IMG/VR virus record: IMGVR_UViG_3300028854_000012
Coordinates: 26,059 to 90,058 of that record
Reading direction: 5' to 3' (one strand)
Length of the DNA stretch: 64,000 nucleotides
Origin: a virus
This document shows, one piece after another, positions 53,051 through 59,586 of the stretch. The first letter of the stretch is position 1, and each line of letters opens with the position of its first letter. The notes under the pieces were generated by a model. It did not search any database, had not been told where the DNA came from, and saw nothing but the letters and a program-made list of their open reading frames with translations. Position numbers and translations under genes: made by a program.

Positions 53051-53069
53051 GTAAAGGGTGATTCACCTT

Positions 53070-53110
53070 ATCTTTCAAGCATTGCTGTTGCAAGTTAATT
53101 TATTTAATAA
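53070..53110 (+). repeat. Direct repeat, right copy
   Basis: Matches 51084-51124. It joins directly to the endonuclease remnant that follows. Confidence 0.65.
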
Positions 53111-53351
53111 AGAAACTCTTGGATTTACAAAAGCATTGAATGCAAAACCAACATATTGGTATACAGATTATGAAAAGAGATTTCATCGTAGTAAATTCAC
53201 AAAAAAGAACGCCGTAAAAACGGCGCTCATATTGTATCCAGAATTAATAGAAGATATTTCTAAATATTCAGAAAATCAAATTACAAAAGATATTTTAGGC
53301 TTGGATCGTATTTGGGATTGTGGTCAAGATAGTTGGGTTTGGAAGAAGTAA
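53098..53351 (+). pseudogene. Remnant of a homing endonuclease C-terminus
   Basis: About 80 residues with no credible start: YWYTDYEKRFHRSKFTKKNA and ITKDILGLDRIWDCGQDSWVW match the last part of the 43250 protein (YYTNYKNRWHRSLFTKKK, LDRIWDCGQQTWIW). The rest of the gene is missing. An earlier endonuclease probably occupied this site. Confidence 0.7.
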
Positions 53352-53356
53352 TCATA

Positions 53357-54103
53357 TTATCTTCTTCCATTCGGAATATCTTTAAGAGAACTCAAAAGCC
53401 AATAATCAGCCGCATTACCGACATCAAGAGATACTTTTGGAATACCAGAATTTGCGATTCTATCACCAATATATTTGGATGCTGGACCCGCACTAAACAG
53501 AACCAATGGTGCATCTATTTGTGATCCGCGCTTAATAACATCTTCTGATTGTTCCCAATTTTCCAATTTTAAATATGTTACTTTTATATCTAGTGCATAT
53601 TTTGCACGAATTTGCATGGCATCGGCACATGAAGTATTTCTATGAATGAAGAGAACGTGTTTTGCAGTTTTGAAAAGTTGAATTTTCATTTCTTCTGTCC
53701 ATGCATTACAAAAAAAATTATCAACATATTGATTGCGTGGTCGAAAAATATTATATAAATTAAAATTTTCTAATTGAATACCTGTAACAGATGGAGCAAA
53801 ATATGTGCAATCATTAGCGGCGTGTTCTAATCTCTCAATGAGTCCTATATTTGAAATACCATAGCACCCCATTCGTTTCATCCAATCATCAGGGTTCGCT
53901 TGTTCAGAAATAGTTGCTTGGTTATGTGGATTGTTTTTTTTAGCAAGCGTCATTAATTGACGTTCACCATCTCCCATACGAACAACCGAGAATGGTTTTG
54001 AATTAACTAAAGCATCTCCAACAAGCATATAAAAAGCATTGGAACTTATCGTTGATTCACACAATTTAATCTGATTTTTTGATAGTGATATTGGTTCAAA
54101 CAT
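53357..54103 (-). CDS. GT-D-type glycosyltransferase-like protein
   Basis: 248 residues. FSVVRMGDGERQLM near residue 38 matches the R-x-GDGE motif of GT-D/DUF1792 enzymes; DAPLVLFSAGPASKYIGD and SLDVGNAADYW near the end complete the pattern. It could modify surface glycans or virion proteins. First gene of the minus-strand region; its start abuts the 54103 gene. Confidence 0.6.
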   Translation of the reverse strand: MFEPISLSKNQIKLCESTISSNAFYMLVGDALVNSKPFSVVRMGDGERQLMTLAKKNNPHNQATISEQANPDDWMKRMGCYGISNIGLIERLEHAANDCTYFAPSVTGIQLENFNLYNIFRPRNQYVDNFFCNAWTEEMKIQLFKTAKHVLFIHRNTSCADAMQIRAKYALDIKVTYLKLENWEQSEDVIKRGSQIDAPLVLFSAGPASKYIGDRIANSGIPKVSLDVGNAADYWLLSSLKDIPNGRR

Positions 54104-54432
54104 TACTTGATACTCGATATTTTATTATTTATATTTAGTGGAGATGCAGATGCTTGAGAATTATATACTTTTACTTGGTATTCTTTTGATTTACTTTCTG
54201 ATTCTTCTAATTTACGCAAAAAATTAAGAGTTTTTCTTTCACTATAATAAAAAGACCACAGTTTGTTTTCTTTTCTATCATGTTTATATACTTTTACGTA
54301 ACTTTCCAACCAAATAATTTCACCAGTTTTATCATATGGCTCTCGTTTCATTCTTGTTGGAAATAATGCATATTTTTCTATTTCTTTGGTATCATAATAA
54401 TTTGGTAATGGTTTTGTATTTCTTAAAATCAT
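54103..54432 (-). CDS. Unknown protein, member of a tandem family
   Basis: 109 residues. MILRNTKPL, KYALFPTRMK and GEIIWLESYVKVYK correspond to the genes at 55173 (frameshifted) and 55452. Family function unknown; the basic, tryptophan-containing core may bind nucleic acid. A longer C-terminal tail is specific to this copy. Confidence 0.55.
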   Translation of the reverse strand: MILRNTKPLPNYYDTKEIEKYALFPTRMKREPYDKTGEIIWLESYVKVYKHDRKENKLWSFYYSERKTLNFLRKLEESESKSKEYQVKVYNSQASASPLNINNKISSIK

Positions 54433-54458
54433 AATTCTCCTTTACTGACGTTTCCATA

Positions 54459-54908
54459 TTAACCAAGTTTCTTAAAATCTGTCATTGGAATTTCATAAAC
54501 TAAATCTGCCAATTCTTGTCTATCTCTTCGTTTTTGCAATTTAGATGGATACATTGTTCCTCTCTTAACTGGTTCTGGAATATCTAAACAACGAACATCA
54601 CCCAACCATGACACCAATAGATATGCATATACATGTTCTCGATTGGCAATAGAAGATAGATCATCAATTTTATTAGCATCGATAGTATAAGTTGAATACA
54701 ATGATGCAGGAGTATTTCTAAATTTTACTTCAATAATACCAGCATAGATATTGTTATAGAAAAATTTAGCATCGTATGTAGAAGAAGAGGAAGACATCGC
54801 CGTTGTAAAACCATTTCCCATTGATGCAGTAAATGAATCCAAAATTTCTTGCTGTCGAATTCTATCAATAGCTTTTTCTTGAGTTTTATTTTGGTCTGGA
54901 TAATACAT
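54459..54908 (-). CDS. Putative PD-(D/E)XK-type nuclease
   Basis: 149 residues. STYDAKFFYNNIYAGIIEVKFRN gives D ... E-x-K (IEVKF), then a helix and AYLLVSWLGDVRCLDI, which is the usual restriction-endonuclease-like core order. A serine-rich segment (AMSSSSSTYDA) precedes it. It abuts the 54909 gene. Activity is inferred only from this motif. Confidence 0.45.
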   Translation of the reverse strand: MYYPDQNKTQEKAIDRIRQQEILDSFTASMGNGFTTAMSSSSSTYDAKFFYNNIYAGIIEVKFRNTPASLYSTYTIDANKIDDLSSIANREHVYAYLLVSWLGDVRCLDIPEPVKRGTMYPSKLQKRRDRQELADLVYEIPMTDFKKLG

Positions 54909-55172
54909 TTATGATGTCTCCGTCTTTGGTAATTGATTTAAAATCTTAACTGCCTTTTTCCAAGCTCCTCTAACAGTATGTGCCGAACAAATTATACATA
55001 ATTTATTGTAGTTTTCAAACGTTTTCATGGAAGTATTACATAAATAATAATACGTGTCTATATATTTATCAGTTACAATGTAAACTTTATTGAAACGTTT
55101 ATAAGTTATTAGCGTCTCGTTACTAAATAATCTTGCTGCAAATTCATATTGATCTGTTGAAGTTTTTTTCAT
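54909..55172 (-). CDS. Unknown protein
   Basis: 87 residues, starting MKKTSTDQYEFAARLF. Y-rich middle (YIDTYYYLCNTS) and CIICSAHTVRGAWKKAVKIL, possibly a small metal-binding or helical protein. No family recognised. It abuts the gene at 54459. Confidence 0.5.
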   Translation of the reverse strand: MKKTSTDQYEFAARLFSNETLITYKRFNKVYIVTDKYIDTYYYLCNTSMKTFENYNKLCIICSAHTVRGAWKKAVKILNQLPKTETS

Positions 55173-55444
55173 TTAAAATCTTAATCCCCTTTCTAATTTT
55201 TCCAACATTAATTTTTTGAGTCTTACTTCTCGTGATATTTTCCATGTATATTTATCTGGTCTATAACCGGGATATGAAACATTACATACAAAAATTTGAA
55301 CATATTTTTCTAGCCATATTAATTCACCCTTTGTTTCATTTTCGTTTGGCATTAAACGTTTTGGAAAAAATGCAAATTTAACTATTTCTTTTATTGAATT
55401 TTGTTTAGGTGGTATTAGTTTTTTGTTGGTTGTTGTAAAACCAT
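55173..55444 (-). pseudogene. Tandem-family gene broken by one missing base
   Basis: From ATG 55444 (AAGGA upstream) the frame stops after MVLQQPTKN. In the -1 frame it continues LIPPKQNSIKEIVKFAFFPK and GELIWLEKYV, matching the genes at 54103 and 55452. The break is at an A6 run (minus 55424-55419) that forms the slippery heptamer A AAA AAC. Either a sequencing/real deletion or -1 frameshifting would explain it. Confidence 0.5.
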
Positions 55445-55451
55445 ATTATCC

Positions 55452-55682
55452 TTATTTTTCTAATTTATCCATAATGAATTGATTATATGTTATTGAAGAA
55501 TTAAATCTCCAACATTTATTATCTGAATTATATCTATACTCAATTATATATTTTTCCAACCAAATTATTGGACCATCACTGTCATTTTTGCCTTCTTTTA
55601 TTTTCTTTGGAAGAAACGCAAATTTAACAACTTGTTTTGTTGATCCATGAAGTATTGGTGTTTTACGTTGTCTAAGAATCAT
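55452..55682 (-). CDS. Unknown protein, member of a tandem family
   Basis: 76 residues. MILRQRKTPI, KQVVKFAFLPKK and GPIIWLEKYIIEYRY define the family with 54103 and 55173. AAAGGCAAT lies upstream. Function unknown. Confidence 0.55.
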   Translation of the reverse strand: MILRQRKTPILHGSTKQVVKFAFLPKKIKEGKNDSDGPIIWLEKYIIEYRYNSDNKCWRFNSSITYNQFIMDKLEK

Positions 55683-55703
55683 TTATTGCCTTTCTTTGTT
55701 TAA

Positions 55704-55779
55704 TGGTGCCGATGGGGAGCATCGAAATCCCAATTTACGCTTATGAGACGCATGTTATAGCCATTTTAACTACTTCGGC
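55704..55779 (-). tRNA. tRNA with CAT anticodon (elongator Met or Ile2)
   Basis: Acceptor GCCGAAG/CATCGGC (one mismatch), D-arm GTT/AAC, anticodon loop CTCATAA, T-loop TTCGATG, encoded CCA. It could be Met or, if C34 is lysidinylated, Ile(AUA). Confidence 0.75.
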
Positions 55780-55802
55780 AAAATTTATTTGCTATTAAAT
55801 TT

Positions 55803-55879
55803 TGGTTGCGGAATCAACACCCGATGTTGACGATTTCAAGTTTATGAGACTTGTGAGCCGCCATTGCTCCATTTCCGCT
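55803..55879 (-). tRNA. Initiator tRNA-fMet(CAT)
   Basis: 77 bases. The 1-72 pair is unpaired (A-A), a mark of initiators. The D-arm GGAGCAATGGCGGCTC is close to that of bacterial initiators, the anticodon loop is CTCATAA, and the 3' end is CCGCAACCA. The T-loop is unusual (ATCGGGT). Confidence 0.75.
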
Positions 55880-55884
55880 TCAAT

Positions 55885-56253
55885 TTATTCTTCAAACTTC
55901 TTTAAAACCCATTCCTGTTTATTTTGATAATAAAAAGCGAAATATGGATAATAATCATCGTAATTGTCAGTTCCAAAAGTTAACCATATAAAACCATCAT
56001 TCACATCAACAAGATTATAACCATTAAAAGTTTGATCACATTGGCCCACTAAACAATCTTCAACTCTTATTCTCGCTAACGGAGTGTTAAAAAATATTAA
56101 ATCTTTGGTATCATCCTTCATGCGAACTTCTTCCATACAAGAACGATATCCATCACTTTCATTTTCAACAGCTTCAAAAATACAATTATTCAGTTTAAAA
56201 CAATTACAATCTACTCCATAAAAATCTGCTTCTACTCCAATTTCAAATACCAT
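55885..56253 (-). CDS. Unknown protein
   Basis: 122 residues from ATG 56253 (AAGGAG seven bases upstream); the upstream in-frame start at 56280 is less likely. Acidic, with CNCFKLNNCIFEAV, DCLVGQCDQTF and WLTFGTDNYDDYYPYFAFYY. Several cysteines could bind a metal. An early promoter lies at 56315-56343. Confidence 0.55.
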   Translation of the reverse strand: MVFEIGVEADFYGVDCNCFKLNNCIFEAVENESDGYRSCMEEVRMKDDTKDLIFFNTPLARIRVEDCLVGQCDQTFNGYNLVDVNDGFIWLTFGTDNYDDYYPYFAFYYQNKQEWVLKKFEE

Positions 56254-56314
56254 TTCAATTCTCCTTTTTGATTTATACATCAGGTATAACGCAGAGGATC
56301 ATTGAACTATATTT

Positions 56315-56343
56315 AGTATATCACACTGCACACTATAATGCAA
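56315..56343 (-). promoter_or_regulatory. Sigma70-like promoter
   Basis: On the minus strand TTGCAT (56343-56338), 17-bp spacer, TATACT (56320-56315). It drives the 55885 gene and probably the tRNAs beyond. Confidence 0.55.
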
Positions 56344-56352
56344 GTTTAAAAA

Positions 56353-56442
56353 TGGCGGATAGTTGAGAGCACGATTCCCATGCCCGTTAAGGCATCATCT
56401 GTTTTCGAAACAGAGTTGTTGCCGACCAACAATAAACTATCC
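56353..56442 (-). tRNA. tRNA-Ser(CGA)
   Basis: 90 bases with long variable arm (GATGCC/GGCAT), acceptor GGATAGTT/AACTATCC, discriminator G and encoded CCA. The T-loop is atypical (ATCGTGC). Confidence 0.75.
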
Positions 56443-56460
56443 AAAAATTTAATAAAATTT

Positions 56461-56551
56461 TGGCGGTGAAAGTGAGATTCGAACTCACGAAACCTTTATG
56501 GGTTTACTATTTTTCCAGAATAGTCGCTTAATCCATCTCGCGCATTCCACC
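56461..56551 (-). tRNA. tRNA-Ser(GGA)
   Basis: 91 bases. Acceptor GGTGGAA/TTTCACC, anticodon loop CTGGAAA, variable arm AAACC/GGTTT, T-arm GTGAG-TTCGAAT-CTCAC, discriminator G, CCA. Confidence 0.85.
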
Positions 56552-56561
56552 ATATCATTAT

Positions 56562-56876
56562 TTATACTGAAAAACTTGTTCCACAACCACAAGATTTAAC
56601 TGCTTTTGGATTTATAAATGTGAAACCACTATGCATCAAGGTTTTTTCATAATCCAACGTAACTTCCTCCAAAAATACAAAAGATTTTGGATCAACAAAT
56701 ACATTATGGTTATCCTTAGAAAATATATGATCATTTTCTTTTAGTATATCAATTTGAAAAGCATAAGATAGACCAGAACATCCACCACCCCTGATACCAA
56801 TTCTTAATCCAATTTCTGGTATCAAGGGTATTTTCATTGTTTTAATATGATCCCACGCTGTTTCAGTTATATTCAT
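56562..56876 (-). CDS. A-type iron-sulfur carrier protein, IscA/HesB-like
   Basis: 104 residues. The three conserved cysteines are present: GGGCSGLSY and KSCGCGTSF at the C-terminus. IscA-type proteins pass Fe-S clusters to target enzymes; T4-like cyanophages and pelagiphages often carry one. Its start overlaps the stop of the PEP-CTERM gene (ATGA), so the two form an operon. Confidence 0.85.
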   Translation of the reverse strand: MNITETAWDHIKTMKIPLIPEIGLRIGIRGGGCSGLSYAFQIDILKENDHIFSKDNHNVFVDPKSFVFLEEVTLDYEKTLMHSGFTFINPKAVKSCGCGTSFSV

Positions 56877-57481
56877 CTGTTTGTTTTAATGGCTATAATC
56901 TTTGGAACATACTTCAATGATGACAATAGCAATAGACCAGTTCCAAGTAACATTAAACTGTTTGGCTCAGGTGTTTGATTCAAACCAACAAAAATCTGCG
57001 GAGGCCCAAGTAGCGAAGGATCAGAAATAACATCACCATCTGGAACATAAATAACAAATTTATTCCAAAAATCTGGTGATTCTGTATTTACTCCAGCAAT
57101 AGCCTTGGCTAATTGAATATCACTTGCTGGTGTTGTTGGGACATTGTTTGAAAATAGACTCCATGCCGCCAAATTATCATTTACGTCATTTGTTGAATTC
57201 AGACCTGCATCATTATAAAGCCATGCCGATTCCTTTTCTGAATTTGTAGTGATAGCTACATCATAAACACGCCAGCTTTCACCAGTTGTAATTTCATTAT
57301 CGTAACTAAGACACATTAATGTTTCTTGTGTTGCTGAACCATTAACTGAAAAATAATATGGATATGTATAAACTCCATTTACTGAATTTGATCCTGTTCC
57401 TGTAAAAGTTAACGTGTCTGCTGTGGCAGTGCCAACAAACAAACTAAAAAGCATTGTAAAAAATAAAGCATACTTTGTCAT
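56873..57481 (-). CDS. PEP-CTERM sorting-signal protein
   Basis: 202 residues. Signal peptide MTKYALFFTMLFSLFVGTATA, beta-rich middle (FTGTGSNSVNGVYTYPYYFS), and a C-terminus of TPEPNSLMLLGTGLLLLSSL followed by a basic tail: the PEP motif, hydrophobic helix and basic end that exosortase recognises. This sorting works only in a host with EpsH-type exosortase. Such a protein is rare in phages. It overlaps the IscA-like gene. Confidence 0.75.
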   Translation of the reverse strand: MTKYALFFTMLFSLFVGTATADTLTFTGTGSNSVNGVYTYPYYFSVNGSATQETLMCLSYDNEITTGESWRVYDVAITTNSEKESAWLYNDAGLNSTNDVNDNLAAWSLFSNNVPTTPASDIQLAKAIAGVNTESPDFWNKFVIYVPDGDVISDPSLLGPPQIFVGLNQTPEPNSLMLLGTGLLLLSSLKYVPKIIAIKTNR

Positions 57482-57535
57482 AAATTTCCTTTCTATAGTT
57501 GAAGGTTATTGTTGAGGGGATTTAATTTTGTAATG

Positions 57536-57629
57536 TGGCGGGGAGCACAGGATTCGAACCTGCGGAACCTGTTTTTGCAGGTTCGAGACTTTAGCAAAGT
57601 CTTGGCATAAGCCACTCGCCCAACTCCCC
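57536..57629 (-). tRNA. tRNA-Ser(GCT)
   Basis: 94 bases. Anticodon arm AGACT-TTGCTAA-AGTCT, variable arm AACCTG/CAGGTT, T-arm GCAGG-TTCGAAT-CCTGT, discriminator G, CCA. Confidence 0.85.
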
Positions 57630-57674
57630 ATTAATATTATTTATCATTTTCATATTTTCCTTTCAAAATATTTT

Positions 57675-57752
57675 TGGTGAGCAGAGTGGGCGTCGAACCC
57701 ACAAACATCAGATTCTTAGTCTAATAGGTATTCCAATTCCCTTCATCTGCTC
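57675..57752 (-). tRNA. tRNA-Leu(AAG), short variable arm
   Basis: Acceptor GAGCAGA/TCTGCTC, anticodon stem TTAGA/TCTGA with loop CTAAGAA, T-loop TTCGACG, CCA. The D-arm GGGAATTGGAATACC is like that of tRNA-Leu at 57972. An A34 leucine tRNA with only 78 bases is unusual. Confidence 0.65.
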
Positions 57753-57763
57753 AAAAATATGTT

Positions 57764-57846
57764 TGGTGCCCATAGAGGGACTCGAACCCCCACACCTTTC
57801 AGCAATGCGGTCTAAGCGCATCGTGTCTGCATTCCACCATACGGGC
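57764..57846 (-). tRNA. tRNA-Leu(TAG)
   Basis: Acceptor GCCCGTA/TATGGGC, anticodon stem ATGCG/CGCAT with loop CTTAGAC, longer variable region, T-loop TTCGAGT, discriminator A, CCA. Confidence 0.8.
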
Positions 57847-57861
57847 ACATTTAAAAAACCA

Positions 57862-57968
57862 TTATAAAAGATAGGTAGGTCTCGAAGCCTACAATCCTCG
57901 TCAGGCACCGGCTTCGCCCCGTCAGGCTAGTCCAGTCGCTATACCAATTCGCAAACTATCTTTTATAA
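57862..57968 (-). other. tRNA-like element closed by a 13-bp stem
   Basis: A perfect 13-bp stem, 57862-57874 with 57956-57968 (TTATAAAAGATAG). Inside are a D-arm-like ATTGGTATAGCG and a T-arm-like GTAGG ... TTCGAGA ... CCTAC, but no normal anticodon arm. GCCTGACG occurs twice around GGCGAAGCC. No CCA. Probably a degraded tRNA or a tRNA-derived RNA. Confidence 0.4.
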
Positions 57969-57971
57969 ACT

Positions 57972-58049
57972 TGGTGGGCGCAGTGGGCCTCGAACCCACA
58001 AACAAAAGTTTTTGAAACTTTTAGGTATGCCAATTCCCATCACACGCCC
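57972..58049 (-). tRNA. tRNA-Leu(CAA), short variable arm
   Basis: Acceptor GGGCGTG/TGCGCCC, anticodon stem AAAGT/ACTTT with loop TTCAAAA, T-arm GTGGG-TTCGAGG-CCCAC, discriminator A, CCA. 78 bases. Confidence 0.75.
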
Positions 58050-58060
58050 ATAAAACTATA

Positions 58061-58183
58061 TGAAGTAGACCGAGTTAAAACTATCGGCTTGGATTACCAA
58101 TATCTTTCAATTGGATTCCATTTTGAGAGGCACACTGATAACTTAATATCAGGGACCATGTGTTCATCCACATCGCTACTTCA
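58061..58183 (-). ncRNA. Structured RNA 4, same family as RNA 1
   Basis: Closed by TGAAGTAG/CTACTTCA. In order: ATGTG-GATGAA-CACAT, CTGATA/TATCAG, CCAAT/ATTGG and CCGA/TCGG hairpins, a five-way layout. The 12 bases GTGGATGAACAC (58171-58160) are identical to those at 18232-18243, in the same place after the closing stem. It lies between tRNA-Leu and structured RNA 5. Confidence 0.5.
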
Positions 58184-58188
58184 ATTTT

Positions 58189-58338
58189 TAATAATGGGTG
58201 GCTCTTTGTGTAGCTACGACTAGTGATGTCTCCGCTGTCATTTTTTATAATGACTCTTCCTCATTGTATTGTCTGTCTCAGTAACGACCTGTTTTATCGG
58301 CAAACAAACTAGAGAACCCTGCCCCAACCCCATCATTA
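58189..58338 (-). ncRNA. Structured RNA 5 (stem-closed)
   Basis: Ends pair over 10 bp on the minus strand with one G-U (TAATGATGGG with CCCATTATTA). An inner GTCATT/AATGAC hairpin and GTAGCTAC palindrome are visible. The wobble pair is possible only in the minus-strand RNA, which supports that strand. Confidence 0.35.
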
Positions 58339-58348
58339 AAACTATTTA

Positions 58349-58394
58349 TTCTACTACAACCGAATTCGGTTGTAGTAGAAATCTACTACAACCG
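58349..58394 (-). repeat. Overlapping palindromes at the end of the 58354 gene
   Basis: CTACTACAACCGA occurs twice around its inverse complement, so two mutually exclusive hairpins can form: a perfect 32-base palindrome at 58349-58380 and a second at about 58367-58394. The first is followed by AATAAATAG on the minus strand and could act as a terminator. Confidence 0.6.
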
Positions 58395-58539
58395 AAACAT
58401 CAACATTGTTATAACCAGCATCAAATTTAATTATAGCATCTTCTCCATAACTATCCAAAAGTTCAGCTAAAATATCTTGTAGTTCTCCAATAGTTCCACT
58501 AAAATCTGTGAGTTCTGGAATATTGTATTCGTACTTCAT
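58354..58539 (-). CDS. Small protein, unknown
   Basis: 61 residues, MKYEYNIPELTDFSGTIGEL, with acidic helix ILAELLDSYGEDAIIKFD. AAAGGAAAT precedes the start. Its last 14 codons form part of the palindromic repeat. No family recognised. Confidence 0.55.
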   Translation of the reverse strand: MKYEYNIPELTDFSGTIGELQDILAELLDSYGEDAIIKFDAGYNNVDVSVVVDFYYNRIRL

Positions 58540-58541
58540 TT

Positions 58542-58883
58542 TTATTTCCTTTCGTGTTTACTTGTAAAAGTTACATTTGATTTTTCTTCCATCAAATCTT
58601 CAATATCTCGCATGATATTATTTATTCTTTGTCTAGAACCTATAATATCACACCACGGAACTTCAAAAATAACAAAATATGAATGATTTATAGTCCCATC
58701 TGGAAATTTAAATCTTTCTCTAAATTTCAGTTCTTTTACTAATCCAAAATTCTTAGCAATCAAGTCTGCCATTTTATTTGAATCAAATGTTCCAGAATCA
58801 TTCATTTTAAAACTTAATGTTCTTGTTAACAGGGAAGGTTCACATATTTCAATAACCGTTCCCTTTTCAGCAATGTATTTCAT
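58542..58883 (-). CDS. Unknown protein
   Basis: 113 residues, starting MKYIAEKGTVIEICEPS. FKMNDSGTFDSNKMADLIAKNFG and WCDIIGSRQRINNIMRDIEDLMEE suggest a small alpha/beta protein. No family recognised. The stop is two bases before the 58354 gene start. Confidence 0.5.
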   Translation of the reverse strand: MKYIAEKGTVIEICEPSLLTRTLSFKMNDSGTFDSNKMADLIAKNFGLVKELKFRERFKFPDGTINHSYFVIFEVPWCDIIGSRQRINNIMRDIEDLMEEKSNVTFTSKHERK

Positions 58884-58997
58884 TTTATTAAAATCTCGCT
58901 TCTCTTGGATATATCTACTTTCGTTGAAACCAAATGGTGGTTGCCTAAGTGGTGGATCGGTATCACGATTACTCGCTGCGTTTATACCGAAAATTAA

Positions 58998-59086
58998 TGG
59001 ACGCCATGATGAGATTCGAACTCATGATTAGCTTGCGCTTACGATTTTGCAGATCGTTGGGTTAGGCCATCTCCCCGCACATGGCG
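58998..59086 (-). tRNA. tRNA-Cys(GCA) with class-II-like variable arm
   Basis: Acceptor CGCCATG/CATGGCG, anticodon stem ACGAT/ATCGT with loop CTGCAAA, T-arm ATGAG-TTCGAAT-CTCAT, discriminator T (a Cys identity base), CCA. A long variable region (AGC-GCAA-GCT) and a Ser-like D-arm (GGGGAGATGGCC) are not normal for tRNA-Cys. Confidence 0.7.
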
Positions 59087-59095
59087 TTTTATAAA

Positions 59096-59377
59096 TTAAA
59101 ACCTACGTCTAAACTTTCTCTCTGGTGTTCCTTCGCTGAACACAATAAAAAGGTTAGCCAACATAAAACCGATAATCAAACAAATGATTGGGATTTCTAT
59201 TCCACCCAATAGAGCAATTGCAATATAAACTAGAACTCCAAACAACTTATGATATTCTCCGTTTGGAATCACTGATACAATATATGGTGCCAGCTTACCA
59301 AACAAAAGCCAAACAGAAACAAAAGCTGGCCCAATTCCAATCAAGGATGCAATTAAAATTCTAATAAAAGTCTTCAT
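59096..59377 (-). CDS. Small membrane protein
   Basis: 93 residues from ATG 59377 (AAGGTG upstream), not the longer in-frame start. Three hydrophobic segments: FIRILIASLIGIGPAFVSVW, LFGVLVYIAIALLGG and IPIICLIIGFMLANLFIVF, then a basic tail (RKFRRRF). Could be a holin-like or other inner-membrane protein; nothing shows which. Confidence 0.6.
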   Translation of the reverse strand: MKTFIRILIASLIGIGPAFVSVWLLFGKLAPYIVSVIPNGEYHKLFGVLVYIAIALLGGIEIPIICLIIGFMLANLFIVFSEGTPERKFRRRF

Positions 59378-59381
59378 CAAT

Positions 59382-59531
59382 TCACCTTTCAAGAGAAATG
59401 TTTTGTGGTTGTGGTAATGTATCTTCGCGTTCACGCATATTTTTCAAGAACATATCTATAATTTCATATTGATGTTCATCAAGCCATTTAACTTCATCGG
59501 CTTCGTTTTCAAATTTTGGAATTTTCAACAT
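59382..59531 (-). CDS. Small early protein of 49 residues
   Basis: From ATG 59531 with AAGGA six bases upstream and a strong early promoter at 59558-59586. MLKIPKFENEADEVKWLDEH, then a helix and a Q/P end. Its stop is four bases before the membrane-protein start, so they share a transcript. Confidence 0.55.
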   Translation of the reverse strand: MLKIPKFENEADEVKWLDEHQYEIIDMFLKNMREREDTLPQPQNISLER

Positions 59532-59557
59532 ATTCATTCCTTTCTTGATCTATATAT

Positions 59558-59586
59558 AGTATATCAAACTTTGATACAGTTGTCAA
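59558..59586 (-). promoter_or_regulatory. Sigma70-like early promoter
   Basis: Minus strand TTGACA (59586-59581), 17-bp spacer, TATACT (59563-59558). It overlaps the 3' end of the endonuclease gene. Confidence 0.75.

Noticed and set aside
53051-53066. GGGTGATTCACC near 53055 as a third IS605 right end
   Set aside because: Only the short palindrome matches; the longer omega-RNA-like segment is absent, so a chance match is as likely.
55452-56280. Prophage or bacterial chromosome context because of IscA, PEP-CTERM and fMet tRNA
   Set aside because: These genes are embedded among phage tRNAs and small phage-type genes with the same promoters; no bacterial housekeeping operon is present.
57708-57908. 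Minus-strand ORF of 66 residues
   Set aside because: It runs across tRNA-Leu genes and is explained by them.
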